Shown: one piece after another, positions 51,017-62,531 of the stretch
Numbering within the stretch: position 1 is the first letter of the stretch
How the letters are laid out: each line of letters begins with the position of its first letter
Source: Pardosa pseudoannulata
Taxonomy: Eukaryota > Arthropoda > Arachnida > Araneae > Lycosidae
Direction: 5' to 3'
DNA: 64,000 nucleotides
Assembly: GCA_032207245.1 (NCBI GenBank)
Contig: CM063506.1
Location: 17,068,475-17,132,474 of the forward strand
The notes under the pieces: model-generated
The model's database searches: none
Told to the model about the DNA's origin: nothing
What the model saw: the letters and a program-made list of their open reading frames with translations, nothing else
Position numbers and translations under genes: made by a program

Positions 51017-51794
51017 TCACATACAGGGAGGGAAAATTTCAGTCTTCGTAGTCTTATTCAGTGTAAAACTTACGCTGCTACAGAGCAGGATCCACTCTAT
51101 AGCGGCTGACAACCCCTACATTTGTTCGGGGCATCAAAATTCCGGCATTTTGTCTGCGCGTGTGAGAAAAATATTGATATGTCAAATACTCAACTAATCA
51201 AAATTTATTCATATCGATTTTTCTTTAGCTAAAAATTTACAATTAGTATTTATACTGTTTATGTTACATTCTAAAAATATTTACAATTCTTATTCTATAG
51301 GAAACAGTTATGAAAAGTCGTATGTTTAACTAATAATCAGAAATCCGAAAATTTTTACAATCGAGCACTATTCTGCAGATTTTTACCAGACTCCCTACTT
51401 CCGTTGCAGACTGTTAAAAAGCATTCTGCCACTGGTTGTATAGGTATGTAAGAAAATATGGTTACCAAATTTATTTCTCTTTTTTCCTTCCAATTTATCT
51501 AAATCGCTTCGAAATATAAGGCAAACTTAATTCCAAGCTTTACGAGTAGCGTTTTTGTCGCTAAAAATTTCCAGAGTTTTATCCCATTAAACAGGTTTCT
51601 TTTGCATAAATGAAATCATAATTTCATTATCAATAACGCTCGTGTTCACGGAATTATTCATATTCACAACGAAAGTCCATTGCAAATGGTAGAAAAAACC
51701 GCTTCGTGTACAAACGATCACTGGGTCGCATAGACCTCTAGTTCGAGACAACGGATAAATTTTCGCTGAGCTCCAGTGGCCCTAGACGGCTGCA
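51017..51794. other. Non-coding stretch
   Basis: No gene recognised; a 64-codon frame runs out of the adjoining MITE. Confidence 0.5.
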
Positions 51795-51938
51795 GAGCTA
51801 CCGTCGACGGCAAATTCACCGATCGCTTTTTTACCGTCTAATGTACAAGCTCTAGTTATTTCAATAGACTACTATTGGAATAGCGGCGACGGTAAATTTT
51901 CCTCTAGGAAAAATCCGCCTTGTGTGTAACCAGACTTG
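51795..51938. mobile_element. Foldback MITE, degenerate copy 2
   Basis: The right half GCGGCGACGGTAAATTTTCC followed by TGTGTGTAACCAGAC matches the right arm of the neighbouring foldback elements. The left half (ACCGTCGACGGCAAATTCACC) pairs with it only partly. Confidence 0.6.
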
Positions 51939-52015
51939 TACACATGTAATACAAAAAGCATTCAATAAATAACTAGGAGGTGTGTTCTTCTCACTAAAAG
52001 TCATCGTTTTCGTAC

Positions 52016-52162
52016 GGCTGGTTGCACACACAGCAGATTTTTTACCGAGCGGAGAATTTACCATCGCTGCTCAGCGAAATCAACAACGTTAATTGGTTGA
52101 TTTCGTTACTCGGTTACGGTAAATTCCCCGATAAAAAATCCACTGTGTGTGTGCAACCAGCT
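52016..52162. mobile_element. Foldback MITE, copy 3
   Basis: Same palindromic organisation as 50868-51016: GGCTGGTTGCACACACAGC at the left and TGTGTGTGCAACCAGC at the right, with the centre ACAACGTTAATTGG. Confidence 0.85.
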
Positions 52163-52281
52163 TAAGTGTCAATTTCGCACCTTGTACTAGTACGACTATA
52201 AAATTTTGTTCCCTCTTAACATTTTTTGATTTCTAAAACACATGTCTGAAATTTGTTCTAGTTTGTTTTGTTTCAAGCTCT

Positions 52282-52650
52282 GGAGACGGTATGAGGGGAT
52301 GGTTCTGAAACTAACACTGATAGCTGATCTTTGAAGGTATTTGCTCTGAATTCCTTTACCTCTTTCTGTAAGAACTCGCGCTACACCTGGCTGTTTCTAT
52401 TGCAAAGTGTAAATAGAAAGAAAATCTTGGATTGCAATTTTTATAAAACAATGAAAAGCTTTAAAAGACAGTATGGGGGATGGTTCTGAAACTAACAGTG
52501 CTAGCTGATCTTTGACGGAATTTCCTCCGAATTCCTTTACCTCCTTCTGTAAGGACTTGCACTACACCTGACTGTTTCCGATGCAAAGTGTGAATAGAAA
52601 GTACATTTTGGATTGCAATTTTTATAAAACAATAAAAAGCTATAAAATTT
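52282..52650. repeat. Direct duplication, two ~186-bp units
   Basis: GGGATGGTTCTGAAACTAAC, GATTGCAATTTTTATAAAAC and TTCCTTTACCTC occur once in each unit, starting near 52282 and 52468. Confidence 0.9.
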
Positions 52651-53775
52651 AGGCCAAGGCTAGTTATTTATTGAATGCACATTATATATTAAATACTATC
52701 TGAATAGTGACTAAATTAAACTTTCTGAATTGGAATTCTCCTTTTGTAATACAAACGAAGCTTAGTTTTCGAGAGCAGAGCAAATTAACTTTCCCGTGAA
52801 CGTAATTATTAACTTGCATTTTCCATGTGATCCCGTACAAATGATCTCGTCAAAACCTATTGAAAAACCGCTGCTTTCGAGTTTCTTAGTTACGTGTATT
52901 GCAAGTAAGCAGTTTTTTCCATAAAAAACCTGAAGGAGATGGGAATTTTGCATGAATTTATCGTATCATTGTGTGAAGGACATTGATATGAATTATTCAT
53001 CTGTTTGTACTTGACTTCGACGGATATGGCTATACTTATCGCCCCAATTCAACGAAAAGTAAAATTTCATCCTTTGAAATAAATCTTTTATTTTTTAAGG
53101 ATTTTGGTTTCTTTCAGAGTTTTCTAGGTATTAATTTAATTTCTGTGATATTACTAAGAGTACTCTTGCCGAACATAGACTCCCCAAATAATATTTTGAC
53201 AGTTTTCTTTCAAGAATACGTGGGAGAAAAACTGTAAAGGCATACTATATATAAGTGGGTCCATACTTTTGATTGGCTGAAGTATGAACTCAAAAGATAA
53301 AATTCAGATTGCGAACAACATATAAGTTTATTTGGCATCCACTGGCTCACTTCTCTTATAATCTTTTACGGGATAGAGTGGCCGTGGATGGTTCGTAAGA
53401 GTGCCAAATATTTCCATAAGTTTTCTTAAAATACAAAACATGAACAAAATTTTGTCAACTAATGGACTACCTTAATCGACACATGCGTACTTTCTCGAAT
53501 CTAGACACAGGCTCCAGCTTCTTTCACTACATACCGAGTTGCTTAAAGACATTGCTATTTATTCACAATATCGACTTAGCATTTAAAAAAGAATTAGAAT
53601 GCCTAATTAGGGATGTAGCTAATAGAGATAATTCTAATGACTCTAGCTAATTAGAATGATTAACTTGGCTTACGTCGTATCGTTTGCAAACATAAAATAG
53701 TTATAATATTTAAAAAAGTGAAACTTGCTTGATATGTGGTTCCTTGGCTTGGAAACATGGTGATTTGCAAGCGGG
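52651..53775. other. Non-coding stretch
   Basis: Short frames near 52762 (minus) and 53462 (plus) show no family features. Confidence 0.5.
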
Positions 53776-53779
53776 TTAA

Positions 53780-54078
53780 CCCTTTGCGACACGCTATGCT
53801 GAAATACTACTTAAATTTTTAAAAAATATTATAAAAGGGATTAGATGGTTATGTTTGTCTATATTATAAAAATGCATATATTTGAAATGCTATGCATATT
53901 ATGAATATAATGCATGTATATTATGCATATTTTACATATATTGTAAAAACAATTCTGGATTTTTTTTTCTATAAAAGAAAATTTTCACATAATTGGATCA
54001 TACAGTGCGCTAATTGAAACTGATTTAAAATAATGTTAATTGGGTGGGACAAAATTTAACCCACCCTGCCGGAAAGAG
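53780..54078. mobile_element. piggyBac-type MITE, 299 bp
   Basis: Bounded by TTAA at 53776-53779 and 54079-54082. The left end CCCTTTGCGACACG matches the reverse complement of the right end, CTCTTTCCGGCAGG, at 10 of 14 positions. No coding capacity. Confidence 0.72.
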
Positions 54079-54218
54079 TTAACAGAAAAAGAAGAAATGA
54101 ATGTAAAATCCCCAAATAACAAAAACTGGGCTGTAATTTCGGTATACAAGCACCAAAGAGTAATTGCAGTATGTAATTGAACTAAAAATCATTACACATA
54201 AATATATATGTGTGTGCG

Positions 54219-54507
<289 letters not shown>

Positions 54508-54509
<2 letters not shown>

Positions 54510-54934
54510 TGTACTTGAAAATAATATCCAATATCTGTGCTTCATCACGGTATATTATATATATATATTCCAGACGCACTCGTATATATATTATCAATTT
54601 TCTCATTTCCTTTCTTATTTGTTCCAAACACATCATCCTTAAAAGTTACAAAAAGTAGTCCTTGTCTGACCGATTTTAAATATTCCACATCTTTTTCAGT
54701 ACAGTTATAGGTTATTTCTGCAAATATTTCAGCATTTTATTGCATTTTATTCACAAAACCGATCGTTACGACCGTGGTACTAGTAGATTGACTATTGCGA
54801 ATTTCATTTCTCGTCAATTTACAGTTTCCGAGGATATTTCCCTAAAGAAACCTGTATTCTTTAAGCTAACGATGGTCAATGGAAACTTTGCTACAATAAA
54901 TCATCGATAAATATCTTTAGAATGCAGAAAGAAT
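54508..54934. other. Non-coding stretch
   Basis: Nothing recognised except a short TA island near 54551-54567. Confidence 0.5.
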
Positions 54935-55790
54935 ATATTTATTTGGGGCAACTGTTATCATCTGCAAATCGACCAATGCACGAGAACTTGCCTTCTAAAA
55001 TTAGACGCGGTCTCAATATAGATACATATTGTATGGTTATATATTGTGTTAAAATCTCATTCTATAATGAGAAGGACATTTTAATTATGATCTAAATAAT
55101 GGTGGTTCTAAATATTGGATATTATTTCTTTCGGGCAACTGTTATCATTAGAAAATAGACCAATACACAAGCAGTTACATTCTAAAATTATATGTGGTCT
55201 AAATATACATACATATTTTATGGTTATATAAATTGTTTAAATCTCATTCTATAATGAGCAGAATATTTTTATGATGGACTAAATAATGGTTGTTCTAAAT
55301 AATATATCTAAATATTGGATATTATTTCTTTCGGGCAACTGTTATCATTGGAAAATAGACCAATGCGCAAGCAATTGTATTCTAAAATTATGCACGGTCT
55401 ATTACATTCTAAAATTATACGCAGTTTAAATATACATACATATTGTATGGTTATATAAATTGTTTAAATCTCATTCTATAATGAGCAGAACATTTTTATG
55501 ATGGACTAAATAATGGTTGTTCTAAATAATATATCTAAATATTGAATATTATTTCTTTCGGGCAGCTGTTATCATTGGAAAATAGACCAATGCGCAAGCA
55601 ATTGCATTCTAAAATTATACGCGATCTAAATATAGATAAATATTGTATAGTTATATAATCTGTTAAAATCTCGTTCTAAAATGAGCAGAATGTTTTTATA
55701 GCGAACTAAATAATAGTTGTTCTAAATATTGGAATGTGTTTAAATATTACAATATTGTATGGTTATCTAATCTTTAAAAGTATTATTCTA
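54935..55790. repeat. Tandem array of four ~190-230-bp units
   Basis: GGGCAACTGTTATCAT (last unit GGGCAGCTG) recurs at 54946, 55133, 55333 and 55560. Each unit holds GACCAATGC-, TTCTAAAATTA-, ATTGTATGGTTATAT- and TCATTCTATAATGAG-type blocks. Unit 3 has an internal duplication of TCTAAAATTATRCRCRGT. Confidence 0.9.
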
Positions 55791-57607
55791 AAACAAGCCG
55801 AATATTTTTTAGGGTGAATTAAAAAAAGATTTTATAAGTGGTACATTTCACACCTAGATACTCTAAGGCCTCTTTGAAAAGGTCATTATCCTTTTTATTC
55901 CTATCAGGTAAAATTTAATCTGGAAATTTACAAATGAAAGAAAACTCATTTTTTTGGAACCTAGTAATTGAAAGGAATTTGTCGTAACCATTGTTTCTGT
56001 TCTCTTCGCTGCCTTTAAAGAGTCTTGTATCTTATAATGGGGAAATCAGAAATTCCTTTCACGCTGCACGTCATTTATTTAAAAGACCTCATAGGAATGT
56101 TTGTTTTACTTCGCTGGTAGTTAATGAGCTGTAATAGAGACAATTATTCTGCTCCCTAGTAGGAATGAGTATCTTAAAAAAGAATTCGAAATCGGAGCCG
56201 TGGAAATACATTGTTATTTTAACAATTTCATGATTAGTATGATAATTAGTTGGTAAAAGGTTTATATTACGTGTTAGGGATTTCTCTTAACTAACCGGAA
56301 TCCAGAAGAGTGTAAAACTTTTACAATCTGCTTTTAATCATCATGAATTTTATTCGCACCTATAATCATGATCTTAAAACTAATCCTTTTCTATTAAATT
56401 TCAATACTGTCTTATCAATAAAACGATTAATTTAAAATGTTCTATTCAAATGTCTTGTAAAAGAAATTTTACCAACGCTTATTAACAAATCAAGAACATT
56501 ATTTTTTATTTCTGATGGCAGGGAGTATAAACAAGAATAAGACGAAGAAAATGATCAATGTAATTATAAACAGCAAAAATACGTAGTAAAATGAGAGAAA
56601 AAAAAGTAGTTCAAATAATCGAAGGTTATCGTCCCATAAATCCTTTCGTTTTCGAATAACTTGATGGCTCTGTTTCTCCATGGAAGGCTCCATAGGTAAG
56701 CAAGTAGCATTTATTCATTTGTTCATTGGTTCGATTTTATTATTATAAGGAGTGCACAAGTAGTGCAATGTAGTTCCCTCTCTTTGTGGTTGCAGCCTGG
56801 GCAACGTATTTGACGCAAAATAAACTATAGTTTCGACATTTACTCTTCTACTTTTTATTTGTATTACAATTCAATAACATATATTGTAATAATTTATATA
56901 ACATAAAAAAAAGTATTCAATTGCATAAAATTTATAAAATCTATTTTAATTAATATTTTAAGAATTTTTTTGTGTGGTGGGTGATAAAATTATATCATTA
57001 GACTCTTTACAAATAGTTCTACTAATAATTAAATGCTCCTGAAAATTAAAGAGTTATCATGTTTCAAAAAAGATCAATTTGCGATTGTTTTCGCACTCGA
57101 AAAATATCATTTTAAATGTTAAAGATAAACAACGTTTAAGTTCCACATTAAAAATTTACTGTCGCCTTTCTATGGAAAAAAATATCTAAAACCTATTCTT
57201 AGTTTCATTTGAACATTTCTCTTAGATCTAAGTAATATTTGAAATTGTTATTGGATACCACAATTGATAATCGTATACCGTAATAAAAATTTTAATTAAG
57301 ATAAGTCTTAATCATTTCTATAAAATACTGTAAAAATCTTCAAATAATGCTTTTATTGATAAAATGAACACTTTTAAGAAAGTAAAAATTAGTTATTTCT
57401 GAAGTGGGCATTGAAATTCCCAAATTATGAAAGCAATACTTCTCGTTGTTAAGTCTTAAGATAAAATGAATAAGCCTATACATCAAACAGTATTTCTTCA
57501 CTAGGAATCGATATATAGGAGTTAACATTCTAATCAAGAATTCTCTAGAGCCAGATTTGCTAGATATCTGATAACATCTTCCCGTATAACTAGATTACTA
57601 CGAGATA
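55791..57607. other. AT-rich non-coding stretch
   Basis: No gene or known element recognised; short hydrophobic frames on the minus strand near 56499 and 57340 reflect T/A-rich composition. Confidence 0.5.
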
Positions 57608-58740
57608 CACTCAAGAGCCAAAAAATTATGACCATCCATACATTTTGCAATGAACTCGCCTGGATGACGAGGAAGGCACGTTATCAGGTGGAACTGGTAT
57701 TTAACTGCTGCTGGAGAGTCTGAAGAATAATTCTTTCACTTACTTCTGTGTGTAATGGGAAAGGCTGGGGATCTAAGTGATTTTGAGAGAGGGCAGATTA
57801 TAACGGCTTGAAGGCCTGGATGAATGACGGTGAAACCAGAAGTAGACATCATGGTGTTGGAGGTTCACACGCTATCAAAGAAAAATGTCGTAGGAGACTG
57901 TCTCGCATGGTGAAGCAAAACCGGAGCCAGACAGTCGCTCAACTGAAAACCCAATACAATGCAGGGGCAAGTAGAATAGTGTTGGAGCACACTGTTCAGC
58001 GGACACTGTTAGATATCGGGCTACGCAGCAAACGTCTCACTCATGTGCCTTTGCTGACCAAACGTCATCGCCAAATGCGCTTAAGCTGGGCCCGAGAACA
58101 TCGCAACTGGTCCATGGATCAGTCCAAGAGAGTTGCATGGTCAGATGAATCACGGTTTGTCATTCATCACGCCGATGCCGTGTCAGGATACGTAGTCTTC
58201 CAGGCAAAGAGTTGCTCCGTCAATTTATAGTAGGTCATACACAGGCCGGTGGTGGAGGTATTATGCTTTGAGGGACGTTCTCTTGGGCGTCTCTTGGACC
58301 CGTAGTTGTGGTAGATCAGACATTGAATGTTACAGGGTATCTGAACATGTCCAGTTGCACCCTTACATGGCTTCTGATTTTCCAGCTGGAAATGGAATAT
58401 TCCCACAACGCCCCGTGTCACAAAGCTAAAATTGTGTTAGAGTGGTTCCAGGAACATGATGTTGAATTCCAGTTAATGTCCTGGACACCTAACTCACCGG
58501 ATTTCAATCCGATAGAACACATTTGGAATGTCATGGGACGGCAGCTCAGAGTTCAAAGACCACCAATTCGTAATATCTCGGATTTGCGTAACCATTCCTT
58601 AAACATCTGGGACAATCTGTCTCCGGCCATCTATCAAGTACTTGTGGCCTCCATGCCAAGGCGGGCTGAAGTTGTGTTGCGAGTCAGAGGTGGGCCAACT
58701 CGTTATTGAAAGTTGGTCATAATGTTATTGCTCTTGAGTG
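57608..58740 (+). mobile_element. Tc1/mariner element, nearly complete
   Basis: 1133 bp with inverted termini CACTCAAGAGCCAAAAA and the right end ATTGCTCTTGAGTG. TA precedes the left end at 57606-57607; the right flank reads TT, a likely mutation of the second TA. It contains the broken transposase listed separately. An inverted partner of the same family is at 61143-62124. Confidence 0.92.
57755..58709 (+). pseudogene. Tc1-type transposase with DD36E spacing, broken
   Basis: Three frames are needed. The first starts at ATG 57755 (MGKAGDLSDFERGQIITA) and stops at TGA 57809; most of the paired-like helix-turn-helix is deleted there. The second (57808-58230) has MNDGETRSRHHGVGGSHAIK, RRLSRMVKQNRSQTVAQLK and VAWSDESRF with the first catalytic aspartate. 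The third (58308-58709) has NAPCHKAKIVLEWF, SPDFNPIEHIW with the catalytic glutamate, and the C-terminal GPTRY. A 5-bp loss near 58405 removes the second catalytic aspartate: QDNAPCH in the 3031-3240 copy, SHNAPCH here. Counting from the restored aspartate position to the glutamate leaves 36 residues between, rather than the 34 usual for Tc1. Not functional. Confidence 0.92.
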
Positions 58741-61142
58741 TTCGTTCTAGGCATACCAGTGTTCACAGGCATTAAAAGAAAGGTAGTAAATTATGTGTAG
58801 AAAATTACTGAAAGAGAAAAAAATACAGAAAAATGACAAAAAGTCACACAAAATAACTCTTTTTTTATCTACAAAAGATTCTTTTAGTTTAACAAAGACC
58901 TTCTTAAGTTAGTCGAAATCATTTATTGAATTATGGTGCTTGTTTTGAAAATGATTTTTCAGCATATTATGCTAAATAAGTATAAATAATCGTAAGCATT
59001 GAAAACAAATAAAGCAGGTGTAACTAAATTGTTAAAAAAATTGATAATCCTTTCATTCACATTAGAGTGATAACTACTGGAATAATTAGGAACTTGCAAA
59101 TCATTTTATATTTTCTCGAATTGTTGAATCAAACTGAGCTAGTTCGATATTTTTTAAACAAAAAGTTTAAAAAACAAAAAGATGTGACTTCTTTCTCTGC
59201 AAATTAGTTTTAAAATATCTGATATATAATTTTAGATCTTGGCAAAATAGATAATTTCTGTTATCAATAGTTTATTTTAGGTTTCACGAACGTCCCCGTG
59301 CGTCAATTTTAGTTTTACGCAGGGTCTAACCATACCAAAAGTTCTATCTAGTTACCAACTTTTAGTCTTTTACTTGGATTTTTATTATATTATGTTAATA
59401 TATTAGTGTCTTTATGGGATCCTTGTAAAGTAAACTTTTGAATTCCTCGGAAGATTTCATTATGAAGATCTTGAAATATTTTCTAATAAAAGGGACTTTT
59501 AGGGTTCAATTTTATCAAAATGTGACAAAAGTATATCAATTCTAAAAACGATTAAATTCGACTAAAATCAATTAAATTCGAAAAAAGGTACTAAAAGTGA
59601 TAAAAACAACTCACTAACATACTTGTAATTACTTATAATCTAATTGCTATTGTTTTAAAAGGATCTAATTTAATTCTGACACTAATGCATTGCAAAACGA
59701 TCTGATTTAAGACTCAGTTCTAGTCGACTTCATACGTATTTTATCGACTTCCATGAAGACTTTAAAGGATACATTTCATTTTAACATCTACATAATGAAG
59801 CCTGTATCGTAATGACTATTAAGTATAATGCACCGGTTTAAACTGTTCCTAGGATATGAGAAGAGGATAAATGTCTTCATTTCTATAAGCTTTGTTTAAT
59901 GTTACCTCTACAGGAATGAAAATGTACCCGTCAAATACAAAACGTATTTATACAATGTACATGTATAAAATGTCGCAAGCAAAACATTAAAGATATGACA
60001 TAATACCGAAAAAATGTGCAGAACAGAAAGTAACTAATAATTTTACAAAACATTATAGATACTACAAAAAGGTTTATTAGTATTAAGTTTAATTTTGAAA
60101 TATGGTGTTATAATCTAATCATCTTACTCGATATTATATAGTATAGTAATATTGATGAATTAGTAGTGAATATTTGAAGACAAGAAAAACAATGTAAGCA
60201 CGCTCTATTGGACGGGGTTTGAAGCTAGTTTATGAAAATTTCGGTATTTCATAGAGATCTATTTATTTAAGATTATTTTAGATAGTGTCTTTGAAAAATA
60301 CAACAGTTAAGTAAAACTTGCGACTTTTATCCTCTTAGAGAAATATATATAATGAATCTAAAGCCTTTTGTCAGATACGATCGTATACATGAATTCCTCC
60401 ATCATATGGTCATCGAGTTGACCAGAGTGTTGATTCGACAGTTTGATCATCAGTTTACAGTAGATATTCATGTTCACCAAGACTCCAGTAACAATACACT
60501 ACGCAGTACGACGTAAAGTCTGTATTTTGCCAAACTGCCACTTATGAGAAAGTGTTGGGCTATAAAAATTCAAATCTAGTAGTCCCTATTAATGATTCCC
60601 AATAATTTATTGGCTTAAAGCTTACATTACATTATGTATAATCAATTTTGTCAATTTTATCTAGCTTTTGTTTAACGAACATTTGCAGTAAGTCTTTCAA
60701 TAAAATATTGTTCATAGATAAAAAAGTAGGCATTCTTGTTTTCTTTAAGATCAAATGTTTTATTAAAAGACTTTCTTTAATTACAACTTAGGGTAAGTTT
60801 TTTCGTAATCAATAATCACTCAGCTTTTATTGTATCTTATGCAATTACTGAACATATGTTTCTTTTTACATCAATAGACAAATCCAATCATTTTCTGAAA
60901 AGTTCAGTTCTTCTAGCTCATAATTTTGAAAGAAAAATTTTAAAATCAATATCAGTAAATAGTATTGTCTTGTAAAAAGTACATGCCAACTTTCGCCACC
61001 CACACTGACATGGTTAATGAATTTATGATGGCATGTCAAAGAAAGCATCCTTTCAATGCTGATAATTATAGAAGGAACAATTTTTACAAGATTTTTTACC
61101 ATCAGCAGAAAACCAGAGAAAAGTATTTTGGTCCCATATTTA
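58741..61142. other. AT-rich spacer between two inverted Tc1 elements
   Basis: 2.4 kb without a recognised gene. Frames near 60866-61198 on both strands lack known domains and partly lie in Tc1 flanking sequence. Confidence 0.5.
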
Positions 61143-62124
61143 CACTCAAAAGACCATATGTCATATGTCCATACTATGACCATATATATTATGACCATAT
61201 GTTAATAATGAGTTAGACCACCTTTGGCGTGCAACACAGCTTCATTCCGCCTTGGCATGGATGTCACAAGTCCTTGGTAGATGGCCGGAGACAGATTGTA
61301 CCAGATGTTTAAGCAACGGTTACGCAAATCCGAGATATTGCGAATTGGTGGTCTCTGAACTCTGAGCTGCCGTCCCATGACATCTCAAATGTACTCTATC
61401 GGATTGAGATCCAGTGAGTTAGGCGGCCAGGACATTAACTGGAATTTATCATCATATTCCTGGAACCACTCCAACACAATTTTAGCTTTGTGACACGGGG
61501 AGTTGTGGGGACAATCCATATCCAGCTGAAAAACAGAGGCCATATAAGGGTGCAACTGGTCCGCAATGATGTTCAGCTACCCTGTAGCATTCATGGTCTG
61601 CTCTACCAAAACCGCGGGTCCCAGAGACGCACAAGAGATCGTCTCCCAAAGCATAATACCGTCACAGTGTGCTCCGATACTATTCAACTTGGCCCTGCAT
61701 TGTATTGGGTTTTCAACTGAGCCACTGTCTGGCTCCGGATTTGCTTCACCATGCGAGACAGTCTCCGATGATCTTTTTCTTTAATAGCGTGTGAACCTCC
61801 AACACCATGTCGCCTACTGCTGGTTTCACCGTCATTCATCCTTTTTGCATAAGTACTAAAAACTGTAGATCTCGAACACCCCAGGAGTCATGTAGTTTCG
61901 GATATAATTGTTCCGAGCCTTTGAGCCGTTACAATCTGCCCTCTACCAAAATCGCTTAGATTCGCAGCCTTTAAAATAGCACACAGAAGTAAGGGAAAGA
62001 ATGATTGTTCAGACTCTCCAGCAGCAGTTAAAAAGCACTTCCACCTGATCACGTGCCTACCACGTCATCCAGGCAAGTACATTACAAAATGTAGGGGTGG
62101 TCATAATGTTTTGGCTCTTGAGTG
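61143..62124 (-). mobile_element. Tc1/mariner element, inverted, internally deleted
   Basis: 982 bp, flanked by TA at 61141-61142 and 62125-62126. The right end GGCTCTTGAGTG is intact; the left end CACTCAAAAGACC is altered and followed by about 40 bp of tandemly repeated ATTATGACCATAT-like sequence. On the minus strand it retains the N-terminal and C-terminal transposase regions. It lacks about 255 bp corresponding to roughly 58000-58253 of the other copy, between GAGCACACTGT and GGTATTATG, which removes the first catalytic aspartate. Non-autonomous and coding-dead. Confidence 0.9.
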
Positions 62125-62126
62125 TA

Positions 62127-62456
62127 TAACAGACCTTATGCACCTTATAAACCTAATTTGTAGATGGTAAGGTACAATTGTCTGTATAGCGTAACAATTG
62201 TATTAATACAAGAACTACTTTATTAAAACAAAAATTAACTTTTAAAAGAAAATACGGAAGATGTATTGTAATAAGTGCTCTCTAATATTAATACAATTTT
62301 ATTTTGTAGTCCATAGAAACTGAATTTAAACATAGAAGATGTGAATAACATTGATATAAATTAGTTTTATAAGTAAGAGTACTAAAACTGAATAAAGAAG
62401 ACGTACTAAAGTGCATCTTAGTTTACTTGTAAGAATATTTTAAAAATAAAACTTAC
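62127..62456. other. Intronic stretch next to exon
   Basis: AT-rich sequence between the Tc1 element and the donor site of the upstream exon. Nothing else was seen. Confidence 0.5.
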
Positions 62457-62531
62457 AAAGTTCTTAGCCGGATGCACTCCCTAATCGCATTTGGTTCTAT
62501 ATCTTCTAGTTCTCGAGCATCTTCAATGTAC
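62457..62531 (-). CDS. LRR exon of a putative LGR-type receptor (upstream exon)
   Basis: A 75-bp minus-strand exon. The acceptor is TATCTTTCTTTCCCAG (pyrimidine-rich) and the donor is GTAAGT at 62456-62451. After one base of a split codon it encodes YIEDARELEDIEPNAIRECI followed by RLRT and two bases (TT) of a leucine codon, so phase is 2 at both ends. The pattern I.DA.EL..IE..AI..C..L..L is a leucine-rich repeat of the extracellular region of LGR receptors (compare I.I....L..I...AL..L..L..L in vertebrate FSH/LH/TSH receptors, whose LRR exons are also ~75 bp with phase-2 introns). Composition is much less AT-rich than the flanks. It joins to the 30568-30645 exon to give ...RLRTLYITQAP... in frame. 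The function, binding of a cystine-knot hormone at the cell surface, is family inference. Confidence 0.8.
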
